Shown one piece after another: positions 47,676-56,056 of a DNA stretch of 64,000 nucleotides. Under the pieces are notes generated by a model. The model was not told where the DNA came from. It made no database searches and saw nothing but the letters and a program-made list of their open reading frames with translations. How positions within the stretch are numbered: position 1 is the first letter of the stretch; the number at the start of each line of letters is the position of its first letter. Location of the stretch: contig NZ_JANQOI010000104.1 in NCBI RefSeq assembly GCF_028289705.1, forward strand, positions 31,026 through 95,025, read 5' to 3'. This DNA comes from Pelagibius sp. Lineage in GTDB: Bacteria; Pseudomonadota; Alphaproteobacteria; Kiloniellales; Kiloniellaceae. Position numbers and translations under genes: made by a program.

Positions 47676-47792
47676 CTACCCGCCCCCAAATTCCGCCGCC
47701 TTGGCTTCCGATTCCGGGACGGGTTCGCGCATGGTGACGAACTCTTCGGCGGCAGTGGGGTGGATGCCGAAGGTGGCGTCGAAGACCTGCTC
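47676..47792 (-). pseudogene. Duplicated 3' end of the glutathione reductase gene
   Basis: Reads EQVFDATFGIHPTAAEEFVT then MREPVPESEAKAAEFGGG and stop, very near the C-terminus of the complete gor at 47953-49329. The normal stop has been changed so the frame runs four codons on. It is flanked by copies 1 and 2 of the dispersed repeat, so repeat plus gene end were duplicated together. Confidence 0.85.
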
Positions 47793-47795
47793 CGG

Positions 47796-47942
47796 CTCAC
47801 GCGGGCCCCTCCCTCTCCCACGCTGGAGAGAGGGGACCAAATTCAAGCCGCCTCAGAAATCCCTCTCCCCAGCGCGGGAGAGGGTTGCGCAGGCTTGGTG
47901 AGATCGCAGATCGAGCCTAGCCGGAGCTGGGTGAGGGGGAGC
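47796..47942. repeat. Dispersed repeat, copy 2
   Basis: Like copy 1 but lacking the first bases at the left; starts CTCACGCGGGCCCC and ends GGGTGAGGGGG just before gor. Confidence 0.75.
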
Positions 47943-47952
47943 TACCCGCCCC

Positions 47953-49329
47953 CTACTCCGCTGCCTTGGCCTCCGGCTCCGGCACCGGCTCGCGCATGGT
48001 GACGAACTCTTCTGCGGCGGTGGGGTGAATGCCGACGGTGGCGTCGAAGATCTGCTTGGTGGCGCCGGCCTTGATGGCGACGGCCATGCCCTGGACGATC
48101 TCCGGAGCATCCAAACCCACCATGTGGACCCCCACCACCTTCTGCCCGGCGCGTTCGACGATCAGCTTCATCATGGTCTTCTCGTCGCGGCCCGAAAGCG
48201 TGTGCTTCAGCGGGCGGAAGGTGGAGCGGTAGATGTCGAGGGCACCGTGTTTCTCACGCGCCTGCAGCTCGGTGAGGCCGACGGTGGAGACCGGCGGATG
48301 GCTGAAGACCGCAGAGGGCACATCGGCGTGGTCCATGGCCCGCGGCGTCCCGCGGTAGACCGTGTCGACGAAGGCCATGGCCTCCTGGATCGCCACGGGG
48401 GTCAGCGCGATCCGGTCGGTGACGTCGCCCACGGCATAGATGTTCTCCGCCGTGGTGCGGGAATAGGCGTCCACCTTGACAGCGCCGCGTTCGTCCAGCT
48501 CGACCCCTGCTGTCTCCAGCCCCAGGTTGGCGACGTTGGGCTTGCGGCCGGTGGCGGCCATCACCAGGTCGGTCTCCAGGGTCGAACCGTCGGAGAGATG
48601 CAGCAACAGGTCGTGCTCGCGCTTCTCCACCCGGTCGATGACGGTCTCGACGATGATCTCGATGCCCTTCTTGGTCATCTCCGCGGCCAGGGTGTTGCGC
48701 ACGTCGTCGTCGAAGCCGCGCAGGATCTGCGGGCCGCGGTAGATCTGGGTCACCCGGCTGCCGAGGCCGTTGAAAATGCCGGCGAACTCCACGGCGATGT
48801 AGCCGCCGCCCGCGATCACCACCCGCTTCGGCAGGTCTTCCAGGTGAAAGGCCTCGTTGGAGGAGATGCCGTGCTCCCAGCCCGGCTCCATGGGGAAGGT
48901 CGGACTGCCGCCGGTGGCGATGAGGATGGTCTCGGCCGAAAACACCGCCTCGCCCACCTCGACCCGGTGGGCGTCGAGCAGGCGCGCGTGGCCATTGTGG
49001 ATGTCGACCCCGGCCCCATTCAGGAGCTGCTGGTAGATGCCTTCCAGCCGGTCGATTTCCTTGTCCTTGTTGGCGATCAGACGCGCCCAGTCGAAGCTCG
49101 GCTCCGGCAGCGACCAGCCGAAGCCGGCGGCGTCCTCGAAGTCCTCGTGGAAGTGGCTGGCATAGGAGAGTAACTTCTTGGGAACACAACCGCGGATCAC
49201 GCAGGTCCCGCCATAGCGGTAAGACTCGGCAATCCCCACCCTGGCGCCCGTCGCCGCGGCCATCCGCGCGCCCCGAACCCCGCCGGAGCCGCCGCCAATC
49301 ACAAAAAGGTCATAGTCGTATCCGGCCAT
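47953..49329 (-). CDS. gor: Glutathione-disulfide reductase
   Basis: A 458-residue FAD flavoenzyme that reduces glutathione disulfide. The start MAGYDYDLFVIGGGSGGVRGAR has GAAGGACG ahead. The redox pair is in GTCVIRGCVPKK (about residues 42-53); the second Rossmann motif is VIAGGGYIAVEFAG; the C-terminal catalytic HPTAAEEF is complete. The residues after the second Rossmann fold (YRGPQILRGFD) lean to NADPH. Its end has been partly duplicated downstream. Confidence 0.93.
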   Translation of the reverse strand: MAGYDYDLFVIGGGSGGVRGARMAAATGARVGIAESYRYGGTCVIRGCVPKKLLSYASHFHEDFEDAAGFGWSLPEPSFDWARLIANKDKEIDRLEGIYQQLLNGAGVDIHNGHARLLDAHRVEVGEAVFSAETILIATGGSPTFPMEPGWEHGISSNEAFHLEDLPKRVVIAGGGYIAVEFAGIFNGLGSRVTQIYRGPQILRGFDDDVRNTLAAEMTKKGIEIIVETVIDRVEKREHDLLLHLSDGSTLETDLVMAATGRKPNVANLGLETAGVELDERGAVKVDAYSRTTAENIYAVGDVTDRIALTPVAIQEAMAFVDTVYRGTPRAMDHADVPSAVFSHPPVSTVGLTELQAREKHGALDIYRSTFRPLKHTLSGRDEKTMMKLIVERAGQKVVGVHMVGLDAPEIVQGMAVAIKAGATKQIFDATVGIHPTAAEEFVTMREPVPEPEAKAAE

Positions 49330-49657
49330 TTTTCGTCCTTCGAAGCGCCCCGGGGGCGGGCCTGGCATGGTTAGGCTCAATCTAGGCAGCGTCGTGACAG
49401 CCCGCAAGGTTCCAGGGTTTTCACGGTCCTTCGGGGCTCCTCCGTGGGCCTTCTGGGGGGCTTTCCGGGGAGCCCCCGGACCCCTCTAGCGCCTCAACCG
49501 GAGCGCGCGCCTGGGGGAGTTGCGCGCGCCCGAGGTTCCCGCCAAGATACTCATAAGGGTGCGATCAATTGCACCGAAGGTACGCCTGGGGAGGCGCCTA
49601 AACAGATTGACTGGGCAAGGAACTCTAACGGAAGGAATGGACATCCGGAGTTGAACC
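49330..49657. other. Promoter region between gor and cfa
   Basis: About 330 bases with no gene. It holds divergent promoters for gor and the cyclopropane synthase gene. CGGAAGGAATGG lies ahead of the cfa start. No repeat was noted. Confidence 0.4.
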
Positions 49658-50890
49658 ATGCTGTTTCAGAAGCTGTTGCAGGCGGTCGTCAAGACGGGGA
49701 ACTTGCGCCTCATTGACGCCGCGGGACGGACTTATGAGTACGGCGACGGTACGGGCCCGCGCAGCACGATGCGCCTTCATTCTCGCCGGCTCGAATACAC
49801 ACTTGCTTTCAACCCACCGCTTTATCTCGGCGAAGCCTACATGGACGGGTCGCTCACCATCGAGGAAGGCAACCTGCGCCACTTCGTCGAGACCATGGCC
49901 CGGACCTATCACCGCATCGAAGACAACTGGCTGGTAACCCTGGGCTTCGCCCTGGGCCGCAACACGCGTCGCCTGAAGCAATACAATCCCATCGGCAAGG
50001 CGCAGCGGAACGTCGCCCACCACTACGATCTGTCCGGCCGGCTTTACGACTTCTTCCTCGATGCCGACCGGCAATACTCCTGTGCCTACTTCCGCACCGG
50101 CCGGGAGAGCCTGGAGCAGGCCCAGGCCGACAAGAAGCTGCACCTGGCGGCCAAGCTTTATCTCAACCGGCCGGGCCTCAAAGTGCTGGACATCGGTTCG
50201 GGCTGGGGCGGGCTGGGGCTCTATCTGGCGCGGACCGGCGACTGCGAGGTCACCGGCGTGACCCTCAGCACCGAACAGCACAAGGTCAGCCGGGAGCGCG
50301 CCCGGAAGGCGGGCCTGGCGGACCATGTTGGGTTCCACCTGCGCGACTACCGCGAGGACGAACAGCGCTACGACCGCATCGTCTCGGTGGGCATGTTCGA
50401 GCATGTCGGCAAGAAGAACTACCGTGAGTTCTTTCAGAAGGTCAGCGAGCTGTTGGACGAAGACGGCGTCTTCGTCCTGCACTCCGTCGGCCGCGTGAAC
50501 GAACGCGGCCCGGTGAACCCCTTCATCCGCAAATACATCTTCCCAGGGACCGACGTGCCGGCCCTGAGCGAGGTGCTGCCGGTGATCGAGGATTGCAAAC
50601 TGGTCGTCAACGACGTCGAGGTGCTGCGCCTACACTACGCCGAGACCCTGAAGAACTGGGCGCAGCGCTTCCAGGCCAACCGCGAGAAGGTGCGCAAACT
50701 CTACGACGAGCGCTTCTGCCGCATGTGGGAGGCCTACCTGCTCGGCTGCGAAATGGGCTTCCGCTACCAGGGCCTGATGGTGTTCCAGATCCAGATCACC
50801 AAGACCATCACCGCCCTGCCCCAGACCCGCGACTACATCTACGAGTGGGAACACAAACGCGGCCGCGAGACCAGCCAGGCAGCGGAGTAA
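49658..50890 (+). CDS. cfa: Cyclopropane-fatty-acyl-phospholipid synthase
   Basis: A 410-residue SAM-dependent enzyme that puts methylene bridges into membrane lipid double bonds. Residues 1-100 form the N-terminal lipid-handling part (PPLYLGEAYMDGSL). The SAM domain has VLDIGSGWGGLGLYLA (about residues 175-190), and the active site VGMFEHVGKKNY-REFF (about 245-258) with Glu and His for bicarbonate binding. It sits in its own unit. Confidence 0.93.
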   Translation: MLFQKLLQAVVKTGNLRLIDAAGRTYEYGDGTGPRSTMRLHSRRLEYTLAFNPPLYLGEAYMDGSLTIEEGNLRHFVETMARTYHRIEDNWLVTLGFALGRNTRRLKQYNPIGKAQRNVAHHYDLSGRLYDFFLDADRQYSCAYFRTGRESLEQAQADKKLHLAAKLYLNRPGLKVLDIGSGWGGLGLYLARTGDCEVTGVTLSTEQHKVSRERARKAGLADHVGFHLRDYREDEQRYDRIVSVGMFEHVGKKNYREFFQKVSELLDEDGVFVLHSVGRVNERGPVNPFIRKYIFPGTDVPALSEVLPVIEDCKLVVNDVEVLRLHYAETLKNWAQRFQANREKVRKLYDERFCRMWEAYLLGCEMGFRYQGLMVFQIQITKTITALPQTRDYIYEWEHKRGRETSQAAE

Positions 50891-50938
50891 CGGAAGGAAG
50901 AGAGTGTACCGGGGGGCTCTGCCCTCCGGCCGCAACAC

Positions 50939-51092
50939 CCCCTCACCTTCCCACTACGTGGGCCCCTCCCTCTCCCACGCTGGGGAGAGGGAAAAAAGCG
51001 CTGAAGCCGCCTCCATCAAACCCTCTCCCCGCCGTGGGAGAGGGTTGCGCAGCCTTGGTGAGCGCAGCGAGCCTAGGCGGAGCTGGGTGAGG
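50939..51092. repeat. Dispersed repeat, copy 3
   Basis: Same design as the copies beside gor: CCCCCTCACC at the left, CCCTCTCCCC.GTGGGAGAGGGTTGCGC in the middle, GGTGAGGGGG at the right. It separates cfa from the convergent dehydrogenase gene. Confidence 0.8.
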
Positions 51093-51141
51093 GGGCGAGA
51101 CGCGAGAGTCTGCCGTCAGGAATGGGGACGCTCAGCCAGCC

Positions 51142-52629
51142 CTACACCCCGCCCATGCAGAGGTACTTGGTCTCCAGGAATTCCTCGATGCCGTACTTGG
51201 AGCCCTCGCGGCCGATGCCGGATTCCTTGACGCCGCCGAAGGGCGCCACCTCGGTGGAAATGAGGCCGGTGTTGATGCCCACCATGCCGCTTTCCAGCGC
51301 CTCGCTGACCCGCCAGACGCGGCCCAGGTCGCGGGCGTAGAAGTAGGCGGCGAGGCCGAACTCGGTGTCGTTGGCCAGCGCCACGCCCTCTTCTTCCGTC
51401 TGGAAGCGGAACAGCGGGGCGACGGGGCCGAAGGTCTCCTCCCGGGTCACCTTCATATCCGTGGTGACCTCGGTCAGCACCGTGGGCTGGTAGAAGGTGC
51501 CGCCGCGTTCGTGGCGGGCTCCGCCGAGGGCGATCTTGGCGCCCTTCCCTGTGGCGTCGGCGACATGCTCCTCCACCTTCTCCAGCGCCGCCACGTCGAT
51601 CAGCGGGCCCTGGCTGACGCCGTCTTCGATCCCGGCCCCGACCTTCAGGTTTTTCACCGCTTCCGAGAGCTTGGCCGCGAAGGCGTCGTAGACGCCGTCC
51701 TGCACCAGGATGCGGTTGGCGCAGACGCAGGTCTGGCCGGTGTTGCGGAACTTGGAGATGATCGCCCCTTCCACCGCCGCGTCGAGGTCGGCATCGTCGA
51801 ACACCAGGAAGGGCGCGTTGCCGCCGAGCTCGAGGGAGATCTTCTTCACCGTGCTGGCGCACTGGGCCATCAGCAGCTTGCCGACCTCGGTCGAGCCGGT
51901 GAAGGAGAGCTTGCGCACGATGGGGCTAGCGGTCATCTCGCCGCCGATTTCCTTGGCCGAGCCGGTGACGATGTTGATCACCCCGGCGGGGATGCCGGCG
52001 CGCTCCGCCAGTTCGGCCAGGGCGAGGGCCGAGAAAGGCGTCTGACTGGCCGGCTTGATCACCACCGGACAGCCGGCCGCCAGCGCCGGCGCGCACTTGC
52101 GGGTGATCATGGCGTTGGGGAAGTTCCAGGGGGTGATGGCCGCCACCACGCCCACCGACTGCTTGACCACGACGATGCGCTTGTCGGGCTGATGCTGGGG
52201 GATGGTATCGCCGTAGATCCGCTTGGACTCCTCGGCGAACCACTCGATGAAGCTGGCGCCGTAGACCACCTCACCGCGGGATTCCGCCAGTGGCTTGCCC
52301 TGCTCCAGGGTCATGAGCTGCGCCAGATCCTCCTGGTTCTCCAGGATCAGTTCGTACCAGCGGCGCAGGATCGTGGCGCGCTCCTTGGCCAGCAGATTTC
52401 GCCAAGCCGGCCAGGCCTTCTCCGCCGCCTCGATCGCCCGCCGCGTCTCCGAGCTGCCCATCCTGGGCACCGAGCCCAGAACGTCGCCGCTGGCGGGATT
52501 GGTCACCTCGATGGCCGCCCCGTTGTCGGCATCGCTCCAGCGGCCGTCGACGTAGCAGAGCTGGCGAAACAGCTTGGGATCGGAAAGCCGCGGCGTGGCG
52601 GCCGCGACGGTCTGGGCTTGCGCGGTCAT
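51142..52629 (-). CDS. gabD: NAD(P)-dependent succinate-semialdehyde dehydrogenase
   Basis: A 495-residue aldehyde dehydrogenase with start MTAQAQTVAA after GGAGGA. ITPWNFPNAMITRK binds cofactor, LELGGNAPFLVFDDAD holds the general base Glu (about residue 265), and GQTCVCANRILV the nucleophile Cys (about 299). The wording through EEFLETKYLCMGG fits the succinate-semialdehyde dehydrogenase group (GabD). No GABA aminotransferase is nearby, so substrate choice is inferred. Confidence 0.88.
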   Translation of the reverse strand: MTAQAQTVAAATPRLSDPKLFRQLCYVDGRWSDADNGAAIEVTNPASGDVLGSVPRMGSSETRRAIEAAEKAWPAWRNLLAKERATILRRWYELILENQEDLAQLMTLEQGKPLAESRGEVVYGASFIEWFAEESKRIYGDTIPQHQPDKRIVVVKQSVGVVAAITPWNFPNAMITRKCAPALAAGCPVVIKPASQTPFSALALAELAERAGIPAGVINIVTGSAKEIGGEMTASPIVRKLSFTGSTEVGKLLMAQCASTVKKISLELGGNAPFLVFDDADLDAAVEGAIISKFRNTGQTCVCANRILVQDGVYDAFAAKLSEAVKNLKVGAGIEDGVSQGPLIDVAALEKVEEHVADATGKGAKIALGGARHERGGTFYQPTVLTEVTTDMKVTREETFGPVAPLFRFQTEEEGVALANDTEFGLAAYFYARDLGRVWRVSEALESGMVGINTGLISTEVAPFGGVKESGIGREGSKYGIEEFLETKYLCMGGV

Positions 52630-52791
52630 CTTGCTGGTCCTCCTCCGGAGCCGGGTCTCAACCCCGGCATTGTCAGATCTTGGCGCGGAGTATAGACCTG
52701 TCGGGGGAAAGAACAATTGCCTGGCGGCCGGCCACCGGGAAGCGCCGATACCTGAGCGGGATCGGGGTGGCGGAAGGGGAGAAACGAGGGG

Positions 52792-53190
52792 ATGACCGTC
52801 GCGGTCCAAGGGTGCGATCAGCGCCTCCACCGGGGCCTCCACCAGGGCCCACAGAGGTGGCGCGGCCCACGGACCGGGCCATTGGTGTTGGCCTGTCTGC
52901 TCGTTGCCGCGCTTCTGGCTCAGCAGGCGCAGGCCACAGAGCGGTGCAGTGAGGAGGCAGCGGAATACCTTGAGGAGCTGCCGCTGGCAGAAGGTGAAAT
53001 CAAGAGCGTACGCCTGATGGAAAAGGTCAACATCGCCGACGACTTCGGTCCGGATATCTTCGGCGTCGATGCCTGGGTCAGGCTCAACTCCTGCAGCGGC
53101 TGGCTGGTCCTCAACATGAGCAAAGGCTGTTTCGTCCGCCAGGCCTATACCCGCGGAGACTGCCAGATAGAAGGCCTCGCCAAATACTGA
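52792..53190 (+). CDS. Small secreted four-cysteine protein, paralogue 1
   Basis: A 132-residue protein with an unusually long basic N-terminus before the hydrophobic signal segment (LVLACLLVAALL, cleavage near AQA). The mature domain shares with the next three genes the pattern D/EAWVRL.SC.GWLVL.M...CFVRQ.YTRGDC. Cysteines: RCSEE, NSCSG, KGCFV, GDCQI. A later start in the signal region is possible. I do not know the family. The stop overlaps the next ATG by one base. Confidence 0.7.
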   Translation: MTVAVQGCDQRLHRGLHQGPQRWRGPRTGPLVLACLLVAALLAQQAQATERCSEEAAEYLEELPLAEGEIKSVRLMEKVNIADDFGPDIFGVDAWVRLNSCSGWLVLNMSKGCFVRQAYTRGDCQIEGLAKY

Positions 53191-53582
53191 TGTCAGCGCA
53201 AACCGAGACCCGCAGCAGAGTTCAACCAGGCAGCCGCCTCACCGCCGCAACCTGCGGCCGGCGGCTTACCGCCGTTGGGCTCGCCGCGCTGCTTTTCGCC
53301 CTTGCACCGGCGGCGGTCCAGGCACAGATCTTTCGCGGCTGCGCGGCCGAAGCCGATGCGGAGATCCAGCGCCTGCCCCTCGGCGACGATGCGGTGACGG
53401 CGATCCGCTATGAGCGGAAGCTCAACCCTACGGACCAGGGGCCGGAAGTCCTCGGCGTGCGCGCCTGGGTGCGTCTCAAGTCCTGTACCGGCTGGCTGGT
53501 GATCGACATGACACGCTCGTGCTTCGTGCGGCAGAGCTACACCCGGGGCGACTGCTCCGTGGAAGGCGTGACCCGCTATTGA
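53190..53582 (+). CDS. Small secreted four-cysteine protein, paralogue 2
   Basis: A 130-residue paralogue; signal segment RLTAVGLAALLFALAPAAVQA. The mature part carries GVRAWVRLKSCTGWLVIDM and CFVRQSYTRGDCSVEGVTRY. It keeps all four cysteines (RGCAA, KSCTG, RSCFV, GDCSV). Its ATG overlaps the stop of paralogue 1, so the two are translated together. Confidence 0.75.
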   Translation: MSAQTETRSRVQPGSRLTAATCGRRLTAVGLAALLFALAPAAVQAQIFRGCAAEADAEIQRLPLGDDAVTAIRYERKLNPTDQGPEVLGVRAWVRLKSCTGWLVIDMTRSCFVRQSYTRGDCSVEGVTRY

Positions 53583-53726
53583 CCTGCGGCGCGGCGCCCT
53601 TCACCGCTCTCCCGCATATCCTGTCACACAGAAGCGTGAAGCGGCTTCCGCTCATACGTGACTGGGCTTTTCGCGCCGGCGCCCTATCTGTCAGCGAAAC
53701 TGCGACAGTCATTGAGGACAAAACTT

Positions 53727-54068
53727 ATGCGTAAATCGATTACCATGACCTTCGCCGCGGCCGCATTGCTGGCCGCCACCCTCGGCGCGGCACCCACAGC
53801 CAGCGCGCAGAGCAGCAACGATCGATTCGAGAACAAGACCCGGGCCCACCTGGCCCAACTCGGGGTCGAAGAGGGCGATGTGAAGTCGATCCGCATCGTC
53901 GTGCGCCGCCGCAAGAACGACCGCGGACCCGACATCATCGGTGCGGAAGGTTGGGTGCGCCTGAATTCCTGCAGTGGCTGGCTGGTGGTCGAGATGACCC
54001 GCGCGGCCTTTGTGCGCCAAAGCTATACCCGCGGCGACTGTTCCATTGCCGGGGTCCCGAACTACTAA
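53727..54068 (+). CDS. Small secreted protein, paralogue 3 with two cysteines
   Basis: A 113-residue paralogue started after GAGGACAAAACTT; signal peptide MRKSITMTFAAAALLAATLG to PTASA-Q. The mature domain has GAEGWVRLNSCSGWLVVEM and AAFVRQSYTRGDCSIAGVPNY. The first and third cysteines of the family are both absent (FENK and RAAFV), while the second and fourth remain. The body is basic (VVRRRKNDRG). Confidence 0.8.
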   Translation: MRKSITMTFAAAALLAATLGAAPTASAQSSNDRFENKTRAHLAQLGVEEGDVKSIRIVVRRRKNDRGPDIIGAEGWVRLNSCSGWLVVEMTRAAFVRQSYTRGDCSIAGVPNY

Positions 54069-54263
54069 GCGATTTAGAGAGGAGCGGGTGGGCGGAACCC
54101 GTCAAGCGGGCGGTCAGGGCTAAGGCCGATGTCAGACTCTTGTCGGTTTTGTTAAGATCGTCGCCTACCTGTGAAAGTTGCGCATGGCTGGGTTGCGACC
54201 CCTTGGGAGAGGGGCCGCCTGCCCTATTTGCTTAAGCAGACACTGCTGTTTCGGAGCATAGCC

Positions 54264-54596
54264 ATGCCAATGCGTCTGCTCGTTCCCGCTATTGTATTCG
54301 CCCTCACTGCCGGTGCCGTCGTCGTGGCGCCAAGCACCCCGGCCCAGGCGGTCGCCTGCGAAACCCAGATCAACAAAGCCCTGGCGGATATGTCGGTGCC
54401 AAAGGAGGACGTGAAGTCCATCAAGGTGACCCGCCGCGCCAAAGGCGCAAAGTCCGGGTCGAACTACGATCTGGACGCCTGGATCCGCCTCAACTCCTGC
54501 AGCGGTTACGTCATGGTGCTCATGAGAAACACTTGCCATGTGCAGGATACCTACACCGCAGGCAACTGTAATGTCAGCGGCATGCCGAACTACTGA
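54264..54596 (+). CDS. Small secreted four-cysteine protein, paralogue 4
   Basis: A 110-residue paralogue, started at the ATG after CGGAG; signal peptide to TPAQA-V. The mature part has DLDAWIRLNSCSGYVMVLM and TCHVQDTYTAGNCNVSGMPNY. It is the most diverged of the four but keeps all four cysteines (ACETQ, NSCSG, NTCHV, GNCNV). A 195-base gap separates it from paralogue 3, so it may have its own promoter. Confidence 0.75.
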   Translation: MPMRLLVPAIVFALTAGAVVVAPSTPAQAVACETQINKALADMSVPKEDVKSIKVTRRAKGAKSGSNYDLDAWIRLNSCSGYVMVLMRNTCHVQDTYTAGNCNVSGMPNY

Positions 54597-54621
54597 GTGC
54601 GGTAGGCTCTGGATCTCCCGG

Positions 54622-55731
54622 TCACTGCACGCCCAAGGCCCTTACGGTTTCGATGGTGAGGGCGCCGCTGCTCGTGTTGTTGTCCTGCTGGAAGCTGGTG
54701 ACCGCTGCCAGGGTACGCGGGCCGAGGATGCCGTCCACCACCCCGGGCAGGTAGCCTCTTGCCAGCAGGGCCGACTGGATCCGTGATACGAGGTCTGGCG
54801 TGATATCGGCTTCACAGAGGACCGGCCGCCATTCCATCCGGCCTTCCCGGACCTTCTGCGTTTTGGCGACCTTCTGGAAGCGCGCGGGAATCACCAGGCG
54901 TTTCTCCTTTGCCGGCTCCAGCAGCCTGCGCACCTGGACGGTGCTGTATTGGGCCGGCTCCTTGACGATCCGGGTTTGAGCGGGCTGGTCGACGACGCTG
55001 CGGGTCACCGTCCGGTACTCGGCGGGGACCGTCACCTTCCGGGTCGTGGCGGGCGAGACCATCACCTGCCTGGTGACGGTCTGGTATTCCGCCGGCACCT
55101 CGGCCAGACACATGAACCCGCTGATTGTCTCCTCGATGCACGCGAAGGGCCCCCGCTTGCCTTGCCAGGCGGTGTAGGGCGGCTTCACCACCACCCGTTC
55201 CGTCACCGTTTCGTAGCTGGCCGGGACCATCTCGATCTTTTCATAGGCCTCTCGAACCAGGATGCGTTCCTCGACGGTCTTGAAGGTCGCCGGGATCACC
55301 TCGATCCGCTCGCTTTCCTCGCGGATCAGGATTGTCTCATCGACCATCGCGTAGCGCGCGGGGATCACCTCAACCGACTCTGAAGCCTCGCTCTGAAGGA
55401 CCTGCTCGGCGACAGTCCGAAAGGTCGGTGGAACGAAGACCCGGGCATGGCACGCTCCGGGCTGCGCAGGCGGCGGCAAGAGCGCATCCTCCTGTGCACT
55501 CTCGGCCGGCTCCCGAGGGACGGATGGGCCTGCCTCCAGAACAGCAGGTTCTGGCTTGAGAGTGCCGTTTTCTTCGCGCAGCGCGCTGAGCTGCGGCTGC
55601 AGCACACCGACCTGCGGGTCCTCGGCAATCGGCAAGGCTTCCGTGAGCGGCGGCTCCGCGGTCGCACAGGCACCAAGGCTGAGGGCGAGTATGGCGACAA
55701 GGGGCCAAAGGTCCGTCCGGGCGTAGCGCAT
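54622..55731 (-). CDS. Lipoprotein with repeats and a C-terminal peptidoglycan-binding domain
   Basis: A 369-residue protein with lipobox LSLGAC (Cys at about residue 22), started after GGGGGAAGACC. Residues of about 90-300 are built of repeated segments of about 22 residues with the pattern (V/I)P(A)xYxTVxxxVxV (VIPARYAMVDETILIRE, VIPATFKTVEERILVRE, MVPASYETVTERVVV, VPAEYQTVTRQVMV). The C-terminal part (about 305-369) is a PG-binding type-1 domain (IQSALLARGYLPGVVDGILGPRTLAAVTSFQ). It would tie the outer membrane to the cell wall. Confidence 0.82.
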   Translation of the reverse strand: MRYARTDLWPLVAILALSLGACATAEPPLTEALPIAEDPQVGVLQPQLSALREENGTLKPEPAVLEAGPSVPREPAESAQEDALLPPPAQPGACHARVFVPPTFRTVAEQVLQSEASESVEVIPARYAMVDETILIREESERIEVIPATFKTVEERILVREAYEKIEMVPASYETVTERVVVKPPYTAWQGKRGPFACIEETISGFMCLAEVPAEYQTVTRQVMVSPATTRKVTVPAEYRTVTRSVVDQPAQTRIVKEPAQYSTVQVRRLLEPAKEKRLVIPARFQKVAKTQKVREGRMEWRPVLCEADITPDLVSRIQSALLARGYLPGVVDGILGPRTLAAVTSFQQDNNTSSGALTIETVRALGVQ

Positions 55732-56056
55732 GGTCTTCCCCCTTCGACACAAGGGTGATTGTCCAACCGCACCGACCCCATCTCGATACCTCATGCCTGC
55801 GTCCTTCCTGCCCGCCTCCGGGAAGCCCCGCGCGCCGGCCACGGCGGCACAGGGGGCCCTTCGCAAACAGCGCAAGTGCATCGGCCCGGCACCAAGCCGA
55901 CCATGAGGACTTGCCAGAACTATCGGGCGTCAATCCTGGGGTGAGAAGGGGCAAATAAAAGAACTGGTTAACGCGGCGTCTTAGGGGTCGGTGGAAGAGG
56001 CCACTGAGCCAGCACCGAAAATCGGCGGCAGCGCTTGGGAATGCGGCCCAGATGCG

